A stretch of 64,000 nucleotides of DNA, from positions 186,001-250,000 of the forward strand of contig NZ_CP060494.1 of NCBI RefSeq assembly GCF_014334115.1, written 5' to 3'. The notes under the pieces are model-generated. The model searched no databases, had not been told where the DNA came from, and worked only from the letters and a program-made list of their open reading frames with translations. The DNA comes from Sphingosinithalassobacter sp. CS137 (lineage in GTDB: Bacteria; Pseudomonadota; Alphaproteobacteria; Sphingomonadales; Sphingomonadaceae). Shown here in pieces: positions 33,121 to 41,797 of the stretch (position 1 is the stretch's first letter; each line of letters begins with the position of its first letter). Made by a program: the position numbers and the translations under genes.

Positions 33121-33568
33121 GGCGGAGCTTCCATACCGGCACGCGCCCGCCGGCGGCTGGCTGATAGACATGATCGTAGCGCGCCAGCGCCGTATCGAGC
33201 ACTCCCGCGTCGATCGGCGCGTCCGGGGCGAAACTGTCGAACCCGCAGCGGCGCATGAACGGGATCTGGTCGACCAGCACGTCGCCGGCGGCGCGCAGTT
33301 CGCCGGTGTAGCCCGCTTCGCGCAAAAGGCGCCCGGCGGAATAGCCGCGCCCGTCACGGAAGGTGGGGAAGCTCACTTCGACGAGCGCCAGCCGATCGAG
33401 GAAGGGGAGCAGCGCGCGGGCATCCTCGCCCGTCTCGAGCCGCACCGCCGTGGCGTTCGACTGATCGAGAAACGAGTCGAGCGTCACCGCAGGTTCCTCA
33501 TGCGGCGCATCGTCGCGGAAGCGCAGCTGCGGCTGCGCGCCGCTGCCATTGGCGAAATTCTCAGCCAT
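33113..33568 (-). CDS. DUF934 protein of sulfur assimilation
   Basis: A 151-residue protein of the family that regularly accompanies cysH and cysI in proteobacteria; its biochemical role is not established. Recognisable parts are LVEVSFPTFRDGRGYSAGRL (about 62-82), GELRAAGDVLVDQIPFMRRC and DTALARYDHVYQPA. The start overlaps the Rid-family gene by eight bases and the end overlaps cysH by eight, so all three are translated as a tightly packed unit. Confidence 0.88.
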   Translation of the reverse strand: MAENFANGSGAQPQLRFRDDAPHEEPAVTLDSFLDQSNATAVRLETGEDARALLPFLDRLALVEVSFPTFRDGRGYSAGRLLREAGYTGELRAAGDVLVDQIPFMRRCGFDSFAPDAPIDAGVLDTALARYDHVYQPAAGGRVPVWKLRHG

Positions 33569-33959
33569 GGTTCGGCACCCGCGCGATCACCTTGATTTCG
33601 AAGCGGAAGCCCGCGAGCCAGGTGACGCCCACCGCGGTCCAGTTGAGGTCCGGCACGTCGCCGAGCAGGCGCTGCTTCACCTTCATCACCGCTTCGAACT
33701 GCGATTCGGGATCGACATGGAAGGTCGTCACGTCGACGATGTCGGCAAAGCCGCAGCCCGCCGCGGCGAGGACGCCGCGCAGGTTTTCGAACGCGCGTTC
33801 GATCTGCGCCTCGATCTCCTCCACCGGCGACCCGTCCGCCTGCGCGCCGACCTGGCCCGAGACGAACAGAAAGTCGCCCGAACGGATCGCTGCGCGATAG
33901 CCGTGCATTTCGTACAGCGCGTGCGGATTTTCCGGGGTAATGGCGGACTTGTCAGCCAT
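33561..33959 (-). CDS. Rid (YjgF/YER057c) family protein lacking the catalytic arginine
   Basis: A 132-residue member of the Rid superfamily: AIRSGDFLFVSGQVGAQADG, IERAFENLRGVLAAAGCGFAD and VTTFHVDPESQF are standard. RidA proper deaminates reactive enamines using an Arg in the segment P-x-R-x-A-V; here the equivalent reads LNWTAVGV, with Trp in that place, so RidA-type activity is unlikely. It lies between the sulfite reductase and DUF934 genes, overlapping both by eight bases, which ties it to the sulfur operon. Function unknown. Confidence 0.8.
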   Translation of the reverse strand: MADKSAITPENPHALYEMHGYRAAIRSGDFLFVSGQVGAQADGSPVEEIEAQIERAFENLRGVLAAAGCGFADIVDVTTFHVDPESQFEAVMKVKQRLLGDVPDLNWTAVGVTWLAGFRFEIKVIARVPNHG

Positions 33960-35583
33960 AAAGCGCCTCCTTGAACGGCTCCATGCCGAGCCGGCGATAG
34001 GTGTCGACGAAGCGCTCGCCACCTTCGCGCCGGGCGAGATAGACATCGGTGACTTTCTCGACCGCGTCGACGATGCCGTCCTCGTCGAAGCCGGGGCCGG
34101 TGATCTTCGCGAGGCTGACGTCCTCCGCGCCCGATCCGCCCAGCAGCAGCTGGTAATTCTCGGTGCCTTTGCGGTCGACGCCGAGGATGCCGATGTGGCC
34201 CGCGTGATGATGGCCGCAGGCGTTGATGCAGCCGCTGATCTTGAGCTTGAGCTCGCCCAGCTCGCGCTGGCGGCCGAGATCGGCGAAGCGGCCCGCGATC
34301 TTCTGCGCGACCGGAATCGAGCGCGCATTGGCGAGGCTGCAATAATCGAGCCCGGGGCAGGCGATGATGTCGCTGATGAGATCGAGGTTCGCCTCGGCGA
34401 GTCCGGCCTCGGCCAGCGCCTGCCAGACGGCGGGCAGATCGGCCTTGCGGACGTGCGGCAGGACGATGTTCTGTGCGTGCGTCACGCGCAGCTCGTCGAA
34501 GCTGTAGCGCTCGGCGAGATCGGCCATGAGGTCCATCTGCGCCGAGGATGCGTCGCCGGGGATGCCGCCGGCGGGCTTCAGGCTGATCGTCACCACCGAA
34601 TAGCCGGGCGCCTTGTGCGCATGGACGTTCTGATCGACCCAAAGGGCGAAATCGGGATCGGTGCGGTCGATCGCGTCGCTCAGCCCCGTTTCGAACGCGG
34701 GATCGGCGAAGAAGGCGGCGATGCGATCGAACTCGGCCTGTGGCGGATCGATGCCGAGCGCCTTGATCGCGGCGAATTCCTCTTCGACCTGGCGGGCATA
34801 TTCCTCCGCACCGATCTCGTGGACGAGGATCTTGATCCGCGCCTTGTAGATATTGTCGCGCCGGCCGTAGCGATTGTACACGCGCAGGCACGCCTCGAGG
34901 TAGGATACGAAATCAGCGAACGGCACGAAGTCCTTGATTTCGGGCGCGATCATCGGGGTGCGGCCCATGCCGCCGCCGACGAAGACCTTTGCGCCGAGCG
35001 CGCCGTCGCGCTCGACGATCTGGATGCCGATGTCGTGCAGCCGCATCGCCGCGCGATCGGTGTCGCTGGCGATCACCGCGATCTTGAACTTGCGAGGCAG
35101 ATAGCTGAATTCCGGGTGGAAAGTGCTCCACTGACGGAGCAGCTCCGCCCAGGGGCGCGGGTCGGTCACTTCGTCCGCGGCGGCGCCGGCGAACTGATCC
35201 GAACTGATGTTGCGGATGCAATTGCCGCTCGTCTGGATCGCGTGCATCTCGACGGTCGCCAGATCGGCGAGGATGTCGGCGGCGTCCTCCAGCTTGATCC
35301 AGTTGTACTGGATGTTCTGACGCGTGGTGAAATGGCCGTAGTCGCGATCATACTTGCGCGCGATATGCGCGAGCATCCGCATCTGGCGGCTGTCGAGCGT
35401 TCCATAGGGCACCGCGACGCGCAGCATATAGGCGTGGAGCTGGAGATAGAGGCCGTTCATCAGCCGCAGCGGCTTGAACTGATCCTCGGTCAGCGCGCCC
35501 GACAGGCGGCGCTCGCACTGGTCGCGGAATTCCGCGACGCGCGCGTCGACGATCGACTGGTCGTACTGGTCGTATTTGTACAT
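33952..35583 (-). CDS. cysI: Siroheme sulfite (nitrite/sulfite-type) reductase
   Basis: Six-electron reduction of sulfite to sulfide. In 543 residues it has the duplicated ferredoxin-type siroheme fold: RKYDRDYGHFTTRQNIQYNW, NCIRNISSDQ, then the [4Fe-4S]/siroheme ligands in ACPGLDYCSLA and SGCINACGHHHAGHIG (C-x5-C and C-x3-C). No flavoprotein (cysJ) gene adjoins, so electrons may come from a ferredoxin or separate reductase. The operon neighbours cobA, DUF934 and cysH fix sulfite rather than nitrite as likely substrate. AGGAAA precedes the ATG, which follows a long palindrome. Confidence 0.92.
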   Translation of the reverse strand: MYKYDQYDQSIVDARVAEFRDQCERRLSGALTEDQFKPLRLMNGLYLQLHAYMLRVAVPYGTLDSRQMRMLAHIARKYDRDYGHFTTRQNIQYNWIKLEDAADILADLATVEMHAIQTSGNCIRNISSDQFAGAAADEVTDPRPWAELLRQWSTFHPEFSYLPRKFKIAVIASDTDRAAMRLHDIGIQIVERDGALGAKVFVGGGMGRTPMIAPEIKDFVPFADFVSYLEACLRVYNRYGRRDNIYKARIKILVHEIGAEEYARQVEEEFAAIKALGIDPPQAEFDRIAAFFADPAFETGLSDAIDRTDPDFALWVDQNVHAHKAPGYSVVTISLKPAGGIPGDASSAQMDLMADLAERYSFDELRVTHAQNIVLPHVRKADLPAVWQALAEAGLAEANLDLISDIIACPGLDYCSLANARSIPVAQKIAGRFADLGRQRELGELKLKISGCINACGHHHAGHIGILGVDRKGTENYQLLLGGSGAEDVSLAKITGPGFDEDGIVDAVEKVTDVYLARREGGERFVDTYRRLGMEPFKEALYG

Positions 35584-35596
35584 CGCGTTTCCTAAA

Positions 35597-35622
35597 TCCT
35601 CCCCGAGCTAGCTCGGGGAGGA
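35597..35622. repeat. 26-bp perfect palindrome between DUF2849 and cysI
   Basis: Starting TCCTCCCCGAGC and mirrored about a central TA, all 13 base pairs match; one mismatch out, two more pairs follow. It lies 14 bases before the cysI ATG side and 14 after the DUF2849 stop. In RNA it would form a very stable hairpin without a T-run. I saw no second exact copy in this window; similar GC palindromes are common intergenic repeats in alphaproteobacteria. Confidence 0.75.
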
Positions 35623-35636
35623 ATTGAAGAGAGCCC

Positions 35637-35933
35637 TCATATCACCCAGCTCCCCGCATTCGGGTCGGCGGGCTTGAGCGTCAGGTCGGGGCGGACGGTG
35701 GGGCCGAGCGCGCGGACGCGATCCTTGATGTGCGCGGGGCGGGGGCCTTCGGGGGTCGCTACTGCGTCGATCACATAGGGGACGTTGACGCGCCGCGCGC
35801 CTTCCTCGGCCCGCGCGATCGCCTCGCCTTCCTCGCCGACGTCGGTCGCATCCTCGACATGGCGCGACCAGCCGGCGCCGGTCCACCAGACGACGTCGCC
35901 CGTCCTGAGATCGTTTCCGGTCAACAGCTTCAT
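35637..35933 (-). CDS. DUF2849 protein
   Basis: A 98-residue protein of the DUF2849 family, found in alphaproteobacteria next to sulfite reductase genes. It starts MKLLTGNDLRTGDVVWWTGA, with GWSRHVEDATDVGEE, and ends ADPNAGSWVI. The compact beta-type sequence suggests a small SH3-like or accessory protein; function not established. ATG overlaps the cobA stop (ATGA). It is separated from cysI by 53 bases holding the palindrome. Confidence 0.85.
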   Translation of the reverse strand: MKLLTGNDLRTGDVVWWTGAGWSRHVEDATDVGEEGEAIARAEEGARRVNVPYVIDAVATPEGPRPAHIKDRVRALGPTVRPDLTLKPADPNAGSWVI

Positions 35934-36718
35934 GCCAGTGCCTCCGCAGCCCGTGCCCAGCGGGCGAGCTTGTCCTGCGCGTCCGACAGCGCGACCACCT
36001 CGCCGACGACGATGATCGCGGGGCTCGCCACTGCCTCGCGCTCGACCATCGGGCCGAGATCGGCGAGCAGCGTGCGCATCGCCCGGCTGCCGTCGAGCGT
36101 GCCGCGTTCGAGCACCGCGACCGGCATGTCGGGCGCGACACCGTCGGCCATCAGCTTTTCCGAAATCGCCGACGCAGTCGCGACGCCCATGTAGATGACG
36201 AGCGTGCGGCCCTTTCCGGCGAGCCCGGACCAGTCCTGATCGGTCAGACCCTTGCACTGGCCGGCGACGAAGCTGACCGCGCTCGACCAGTCGCGATGGG
36301 TGAGCGGCAGCATCGCCTCGGCGGCGCAGCCGAGCGCGGCCGAGACGCCGGGGATCACTTCGACCGGAAGGCCGGCGGCGCGCACCGCCTCGACTTCCTC
36401 GCCGCCGCGGCCGAAGATGAACGGATCGCCGCCCTTCAGCCGAACGACGACGCTCCCCGTCTTCACATGCGCGACGATCAGCGCGTTGATCCCGTCCTGC
36501 GGCACGCTGTGGCGCGAGCGGCGCTTGGCGACCGAAATGCGCTGCGCGGCGGCGGGCGCGAGATCGAGGACGCGCGGATCGACCAGCCCGTCGTGGACGA
36601 CCACGTCGGCGGTGCGCAGCGCCTCAACCGCGCGGACGGTGAGCAGCCCGGGATCGCCGGGGCCGGCACCGACGAGGATCACGCGGCCGCGTGCGGAGGG
36701 ATCGAGCAAGGTGGCCAT
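35930..36718 (-). CDS. cobA: Uroporphyrinogen-III C-methyltransferase
   Basis: Methylates uroporphyrinogen III twice with SAM to precorrin-2, the precursor of siroheme needed by the sulfite reductase downstream. In 262 residues it shows ILVGAGPGDPGLLTVRAVEA, VVHDGLVDPRVL, VRLKGGDPFIFGRGGEE, VIPGVSAALG and LPLTHRDWSSAVSFV. It lacks the oxidase/chelatase domain of CysG, so ferrochelation must be done elsewhere. ATG 36718 is preferred; ATG 36730 is also in frame. First gene of the sulfur run. Confidence 0.93.
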   Translation of the reverse strand: MATLLDPSARGRVILVGAGPGDPGLLTVRAVEALRTADVVVHDGLVDPRVLDLAPAAAQRISVAKRRSRHSVPQDGINALIVAHVKTGSVVVRLKGGDPFIFGRGGEEVEAVRAAGLPVEVIPGVSAALGCAAEAMLPLTHRDWSSAVSFVAGQCKGLTDQDWSGLAGKGRTLVIYMGVATASAISEKLMADGVAPDMPVAVLERGTLDGSRAMRTLLADLGPMVEREAVASPAIIVVGEVVALSDAQDKLARWARAAEALA

Positions 36719-36802
36719 GACACCGAACATCGGCGCACGGCGCTTTCGCCGCAATCGAGCGTTGCTTGGGCCGGGGGTAGCTGCGCTTTCGCCAGCGCCG
36801 CC

Positions 36803-37942
36803 TCAGCCGAGCCCCTTGTTCGGATTGATGAGATATTTCTCGCCGGTAGCCTTGCGATCATAGGCGGCGAGAACCTCGGGCCGCAGCGCCTCCTCGAGCG
36901 AAATCTCGGCGGTGTAGCTGCTCGCGAAGGTGGTGGTGAGCTCGTCGGCGACGCGGCGACGCAGCCGGGCGGCGGTCTCGGCATCGAGCTTCATCAGGAA
37001 CCAGGTGAGCAGCCAGCCGCTCACGCTCCACGCCATGCCGACGCGGCGGCTGATGATCGTCGGCGCGAAATCGAGGCTGCCGTAGATATAGACCTGCTTG
37101 AGCCGCGGCGATCCGTAGCGGCTGTATTCGGTCATCTGCGCCTGCAGCGCCGTTTCCATCGCGACCAGGATCTGGCTGGCGAGCTTGCCGCCGCCCACCG
37201 CGTCGAAGGCGAGCGTGGCGCCGGTTTGCGCGACTGCCTCGGCCAGTCGATCGCGGAAATCGGGCTTGCTGCTGTCGACGATGTGCGGCGTGCCGATCTC
37301 GCGCAGGATGTCGCGCTGCGCATCGCTGCGGACGATATTCACCAGCGGCACGCCGTCGGCGAGGCAGATGCGTGCGAGCATGCGGCCGAGGTTCGACGCG
37401 GCGGCGGTGTGAACGAGTGCACCGTGCCCCTCGCGCCGCATCGTTTCGACCATCGAGAGCGCGGTGAGCGGATTGACATAGGCCGAGGCGCCCTGTGCCG
37501 CGGTCGCGCCTTCGGGAAGGACGAGACAATCGGAGGCGCGCGCCGCGACGTACTGCGAATAGCTGCGGCCCGAAAGGAGCGCGACGGTGCGGCCGAGCAG
37601 CTGCTGCGCGTTCGCGCCGGCGCGGACGATCGTTCCGGCGCCTTCGTTCCCGGCGGGCATCGGCTTGTCGAGCCGCGCGGCCATCGGCGCGAAGGCGCCC
37701 TCGGCCACCGGCAGGGTGAGCGTGGGGCCGTTTTCGTCACGACCCGGCACCGCGCGCGAGGAATCGGCGGTGCCGACCAGCAGGCCGAGATCGGACGGAT
37801 TGATCGGCGCCGCTTCCATCCGCACGACGACCTCGTCGGGGCCGGGCTCGGCGATCGTCTCGCGCGCCAGCGACAGGAGCATCGTTCCGTCCGAACGCGC
37901 CTCGCTGCGCAGCGCAAGGCCGGTGAGGGGTTCGTGAGTCAT
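36803..37942 (-). CDS. MDR-family NAD(P)H-dependent oxidoreductase (zinc-independent)
   Basis: A 379-residue medium-chain dehydrogenase/reductase. It has the N-terminal catalytic fold (EVVVRMEAAPINPSDLGLLV, PAGNEGAGTIVRAGANAQQL) and a Rossmann domain (LVHTAAASNLGRMLARICLA, LAFDAVGGGKLASQIL). No structural-zinc cysteine cluster is present, as in quinone oxidoreductases and enoyl reductases of this superfamily. The substrate is not inferable. It follows astD after 27 bases on the same strand and may be co-transcribed with it. Confidence 0.8.
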   Translation of the reverse strand: MTHEPLTGLALRSEARSDGTMLLSLARETIAEPGPDEVVVRMEAAPINPSDLGLLVGTADSSRAVPGRDENGPTLTLPVAEGAFAPMAARLDKPMPAGNEGAGTIVRAGANAQQLLGRTVALLSGRSYSQYVAARASDCLVLPEGATAAQGASAYVNPLTALSMVETMRREGHGALVHTAAASNLGRMLARICLADGVPLVNIVRSDAQRDILREIGTPHIVDSSKPDFRDRLAEAVAQTGATLAFDAVGGGKLASQILVAMETALQAQMTEYSRYGSPRLKQVYIYGSLDFAPTIISRRVGMAWSVSGWLLTWFLMKLDAETAARLRRRVADELTTTFASSYTAEISLEEALRPEVLAAYDRKATGEKYLINPNKGLG

Positions 37943-37969
37943 GGCTTCTCTCCCATTGTCGCGTCCTGT

Positions 37970-39385
37970 TCAGGCGTCGCGCAGGCCCAGTCCGATCGCT
38001 GCGCGGGCCTGATCGGCTTCGCTGGAGACGACCGGATAGGCGCAATAATCCGCCGCATAATAGGCGCTGGGCCGGTGATTGCCCGACCAGCCGATGCCGC
38101 CGAAAGGGGCCGCCGAGCTGGCGCCGTTGGTGGGCTTGTTCCAGTTGACGATGCCGGCCCGGATATTCGCCCAGAACTGGTCGTAGAGCTTGGGATCCTG
38201 GCTGACGAGGCTGGCCGAAAGGCCATAACGGGTGTTGTTCGCCTCGGCGATCGCCGCTTCGAAACTGTCGGTGCGGAACACCTGGAGGATCGGGCCGAAC
38301 AGCTCGACATCGGGCTTGTCGTTCGCGTCGGTCATGTCGATCAGGCCCGGCGTGAGGAACGGGCGGCCTTCGATCGGGCGCTCCATGTGCCGCAGCGGGC
38401 GGCCGCCGCGCGTGGAGAGCGCGAGAAAGCTCTCGGTGAGCATGTCGGCGGTGTCATTGTCGATCACCGGTCCCATGAAGGGGGCGGGATCGGCATGCGG
38501 CTCGGCGATGATGAGGCGGCCGATCAGCTTGTTGAGCTCGGTCATCAGCGGATCGAACAGCGTCTGGTCGACGATCAGCCGCCGCGCGGCGGTGCAGCGC
38601 TGGCCGGCGGTGGTGAAGGCCGACTGGATGACCAGCACCGCGGCCGAATAGAGATCGGGCGTGCCCCAGACCACGATTGGATTGTTGCCGCCCATTTCGA
38701 GCGCGAGGATCTTTTCGGGGCGAGTCGCGAACTGGCGGTTGAGCGCGATGCCGGTGTTCGCCGAACCGGTGAACAGCAGCCCGTCGATATCGGGATGGGC
38801 GGCGAGCGCCTTGCCTTCCTCCGCCCCGCCGACGAGCAGGCGCACGCAGCCGTCCGGAATTCCCGACGCATGAAAGCAATCGACCAGGAACGCACCGGTC
38901 GCCGGCGTCTTTTCCGACGGCTTGAACACCACGGCGTTGCCGGCGAGCAGCGCGGGAACGATGTGGCCGTTCGGCAGGTGCGCCGGGAAATTATACGGCC
39001 CCAGCACGGCCAGCACGCCGTGCGGCTTATGGCGCAGCGCGAGACGCGTGTTCATCGGCGCGTCGATCCGGCGCTGGCCGGTGCGCTCCGAATAGGCGGC
39101 GACCGAGATGTCGACCTTGGCGATGACGCTTTCGACTTCGGTACGCGCTTCCCACAGCGGCTTGCCGGTTTCGCGCGCGATCAGATCGGTGAAGGCGTCG
39201 CTCTTCTGCCGCACGACATTGGCGAAGCGGCGCAGCGCCTCGATACGATAGGCGAGCGGGCGCGCGGCCCAATCGGCCCAGCTCGCGCGAGCGATCGTCA
39301 CTTCCGCGTCTGCGTCGCCTGCGCGCTGCTTCCACAGCACGGCGCCAGTCGCGGGTTCGGTGGAGATATATTCCTGTCCGGCCAT
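37970..39385 (-). CDS. astD: Succinylglutamate-semialdehyde dehydrogenase
   Basis: NAD-dependent aldehyde dehydrogenase of the arginine succinyltransferase pathway. In 471 residues, the ends and core match AstD: YNFPAHLPNGHIVPALLAGN, LFTGSANTGIALNRQFA, LEMGGNNPIVVW with the general-base Glu, and AFTTAGQRCTAARRL with the nucleophile Cys. The start is ATG 39385. No astA, astB or astE is in view; a related aldehyde dehydrogenase specificity is possible. Neighbours are selO upstream and the MDR gene downstream. Confidence 0.88.
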   Translation of the reverse strand: MAGQEYISTEPATGAVLWKQRAGDADAEVTIARASWADWAARPLAYRIEALRRFANVVRQKSDAFTDLIARETGKPLWEARTEVESVIAKVDISVAAYSERTGQRRIDAPMNTRLALRHKPHGVLAVLGPYNFPAHLPNGHIVPALLAGNAVVFKPSEKTPATGAFLVDCFHASGIPDGCVRLLVGGAEEGKALAAHPDIDGLLFTGSANTGIALNRQFATRPEKILALEMGGNNPIVVWGTPDLYSAAVLVIQSAFTTAGQRCTAARRLIVDQTLFDPLMTELNKLIGRLIIAEPHADPAPFMGPVIDNDTADMLTESFLALSTRGGRPLRHMERPIEGRPFLTPGLIDMTDANDKPDVELFGPILQVFRTDSFEAAIAEANNTRYGLSASLVSQDPKLYDQFWANIRAGIVNWNKPTNGASSAAPFGGIGWSGNHRPSAYYAADYCAYPVVSSEADQARAAIGLGLRDA

Positions 39386-39467
39386 TCTGTTCTGGTGTGG
39401 GTGCCCCGGGGTCAGCTGCTCTTGCCCGAAAAAGCTGCGCGACGCCACACCCCCTGACGCTCCCGGC

Positions 39468-40841
39468 CTAACGCAACGCAGCGCCCATTCTGCGGACGGC
39501 AGCGACCTTGGCGTGGAAAGGCGCCCAGTCGTCGTCACGATCGATCGCGGACCAGATCGCCTCGACCTCGTCGATCAGCATCGAGCAGGGTTCCGCATCG
39601 GACCAATAGGGGTGATCGCGAGGCTTGCGGGCGGTGTATTCCGCCAGCGCGGCGCGCAGGGGCGCGAAGGGCTCTGGATAGCTGTCCGGCAGCCTGCCTG
39701 CGAATGCATCGAAGAAGAAGCGGTCGATCGGCGCCTGCGTCTCGTGCAGCGCGGCTTCGAGCGCTTCGATCAGCGCGGTGTCGGCGGCGGAATCGCGCGG
39801 CTCCACGCCGAGCCTCCAGAGCATCGCGCGACGTATCGCCTCCTGATAGCGTGGGCCGAAGCGTTCCAGCACCTCGATCAGCGGCGGTGCCTCGCTCACC
39901 GTCCGCAGCGCGACGGCGAGCTGCATCGCGTCCCAGTGAATCGCCTCGGGCTGGCGCGCGAAAGCGTAGAGGCCCGCGTGATCGAAATAGGCGGCGGTGA
40001 AGCCGGGCTCCCAGCTCGGGGCGAAGCGCCACGGGCCATAGTCGAAGCTCTCGCCGGTGATGTTGATGTTGTCGCTGTTGAGAACGCCATGGACGAAGCC
40101 GGCCGCCATGTAACGCGCCGCCAGCTCGGCGGTGCGCGACACGACATGGTCGAGCAGCCGTACTGCGCCGTCGGTGCCCGGCTCCTCCCCATAGAGATGG
40201 CGCAGGACATAGGCGATCAGCCGCTCCATCGCCTCGCCGTCGCGATGATAGGCCAGCCGCTGGAAGGTGCCGATGCGGATATGGCTGTGGCTCAGGCGCA
40301 CGAGCACCGCCGAGCGGGTGGGGGAGGGCTCGTCGCCGCGATGCAGCGCTTCGCCGGTTTCGATCAGCGAGAAGGAGTTGGAGGTCTCGACACCGAGCGC
40401 CTCGAGCATTTCGGTGGCGAGCACTTCGCGGACCCCGCCCTTCAGCGTCAGCCGCCCGTCGCCGAATCGGCTGTGCGGCGTCTGGCCCGATCCCTTGGTG
40501 CCCAGATCGAGCAGTCGGCCGTGCCCGTCGCGAAGCTGGGCGAAAAGAAAGCCGCGCCCGTCGCCGATTTCGGGATTGTACACGCGGAACTGATGGCCGT
40601 GATAGCGGAGCGCCAGCGGCTCGCGCAGAGTGTCCGGCAGCGGCTCGAACCGGCCGAAATGCGCGACCCAGCGTGCATCGCTCAGCTCTCCGAGCCCCAC
40701 CGCCGGCGACCAGCGATCGTTGCGGAAGCGCAGGAGGGTCTTGGGAAACGCCGCCGCTTCGACGCGATCGTAGAAGGGCTCGCCCAATTCGAGGATCGCC
40801 GCTTCGGGCGTGTAGCTGAACGCTTGCGGGGAAAAGGCCAT
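39468..40841 (-). CDS. selO: SelO/YdiU family protein adenylyltransferase (pseudokinase)
   Basis: Transfers AMP from ATP to protein Ser/Thr/Tyr residues; family members are linked to redox stress. In 457 residues, the hallmarks are LRYHGHQFRVYNPEIGDGRG, GTKGSGQTPHSRFGDGRLTL, and HGVLNSDNINITGESFDYGPW (the catalytic-loop and DFG-equivalent). Bacterial SelO often lacks the C-terminal selenocysteine/cysteine of the eukaryotic form, and this one ends AAVRRMGAALR without it. Its ATG is only 18 bases from the ATG of the divergent hydrolase. Confidence 0.9.
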   Translation of the reverse strand: MAFSPQAFSYTPEAAILELGEPFYDRVEAAAFPKTLLRFRNDRWSPAVGLGELSDARWVAHFGRFEPLPDTLREPLALRYHGHQFRVYNPEIGDGRGFLFAQLRDGHGRLLDLGTKGSGQTPHSRFGDGRLTLKGGVREVLATEMLEALGVETSNSFSLIETGEALHRGDEPSPTRSAVLVRLSHSHIRIGTFQRLAYHRDGEAMERLIAYVLRHLYGEEPGTDGAVRLLDHVVSRTAELAARYMAAGFVHGVLNSDNINITGESFDYGPWRFAPSWEPGFTAAYFDHAGLYAFARQPEAIHWDAMQLAVALRTVSEAPPLIEVLERFGPRYQEAIRRAMLWRLGVEPRDSAADTALIEALEAALHETQAPIDRFFFDAFAGRLPDSYPEPFAPLRAALAEYTARKPRDHPYWSDAEPCSMLIDEVEAIWSAIDRDDDWAPFHAKVAAVRRMGAALR

Positions 40842-40859
40842 GCAGCGATATGGGGGGCG

Positions 40860-41741
40860 ATGTCCGATCGACGCAACCTGACCGCCTGGGCGGATGGCTA
40901 TTGGTGGTCCAACGACGGACTGCGGCTCCACTATCGCGACTATCCGGGCCGCGACGACCGGCCGCCGATCCTGTGTATCCCCGGGCTGACGCGCAACGCG
41001 CGCGACTATGAAGCGCTGGCGCAGCGGCACGCGGGCGAATGGCGCGTGATCGTGGTCGAACTGCGCGGGCGCGGGGAGAGCGCCTATGCCAAGGATCCGA
41101 TGACCTATGTGCCGCTCACCTATCTTCAGGATCTGGAGGCGCTGATCGCCGAGCTGAAGCTCACCCGGTTCGTGGCCATCGGCACGTCGCTTGGGGGCAT
41201 CCTGTCGATGCTGCTGGCGTCGACGCATCCCGAGCGGATCGCGGGCGCGGCGCTGAACGATGTGGGCCCCGAGCTCGACCCGGCGGGGCTCGCGCGGATC
41301 CGCACCTATGTCGGCAAGCCGATGTGGCATGCCACCTGGGTGCATGCGGCGCGCTCGGTCGCCGAGGCGAATGGCGACGTCTATCCGCACTATGGCATCG
41401 AAGACTGGCTGCGGATGGCCAAGCAGCTCTACCGGCTGACTCCGGCCGGGCGGATCGTGCTCGACTATGACATGAAGATCGCCGAGCCGTTCCGGCTGCC
41501 GGGGAGCGAGGCGGGGCCGGACATGTGGCGCGCCTATGACGCGCTGGAGGGCAAGCCGCTGCTGCTGGTGCGCGGCGGCCGCTCCGATATCCTGTCCGCG
41601 AGCGTCGCCGAGCGCATGGTCGATCGGCTGCCGGGAGCCGAGCTGGTGACGGTGCCCGAGGTCGGCCATGCGCCGACGCTCGAGGAGCAGGAAGCGGCGG
41701 CGGGAATCGACCGGCTGCTGGCGAAGGTGATGGCGGCATAG
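40860..41741 (+). CDS. Alpha/beta hydrolase
   Basis: A 293-residue alpha/beta-fold hydrolase. The oxyanion region is LCIPGLTRNARDYEALA, the nucleophile elbow is AIGTSLGGILSML (Ser near 121), the acid is probably in RGGRSDILSASV, and the catalytic His is in VPEVGHAPTLEEQE. No signal peptide. Substrate not inferable; relatives include esterases and epoxide-type hydrolases. ATG 40860 follows GGGGGGCG; the divergent selO starts 18 bases away, so the two promoters must lie inside or across the coding starts. Confidence 0.86.
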   Translation: MSDRRNLTAWADGYWWSNDGLRLHYRDYPGRDDRPPILCIPGLTRNARDYEALAQRHAGEWRVIVVELRGRGESAYAKDPMTYVPLTYLQDLEALIAELKLTRFVAIGTSLGGILSMLLASTHPERIAGAALNDVGPELDPAGLARIRTYVGKPMWHATWVHAARSVAEANGDVYPHYGIEDWLRMAKQLYRLTPAGRIVLDYDMKIAEPFRLPGSEAGPDMWRAYDALEGKPLLLVRGGRSDILSASVAERMVDRLPGAELVTVPEVGHAPTLEEQEAAAGIDRLLAKVMAA

Positions 41742-41797
41742 CCGCCGGCCGGTCGAGGGAACTTCCGTCGCCGCCTGTGCCGCGCTAAGCGCCCGCC

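Noticed and set aside
36296..39457. 1053-codon plus-strand open frame
   Set aside because: Lies antisense to cobA, the MDR reductase and astD, all with clear catalytic motifs; composition is typical of GC-rich antisense frames.
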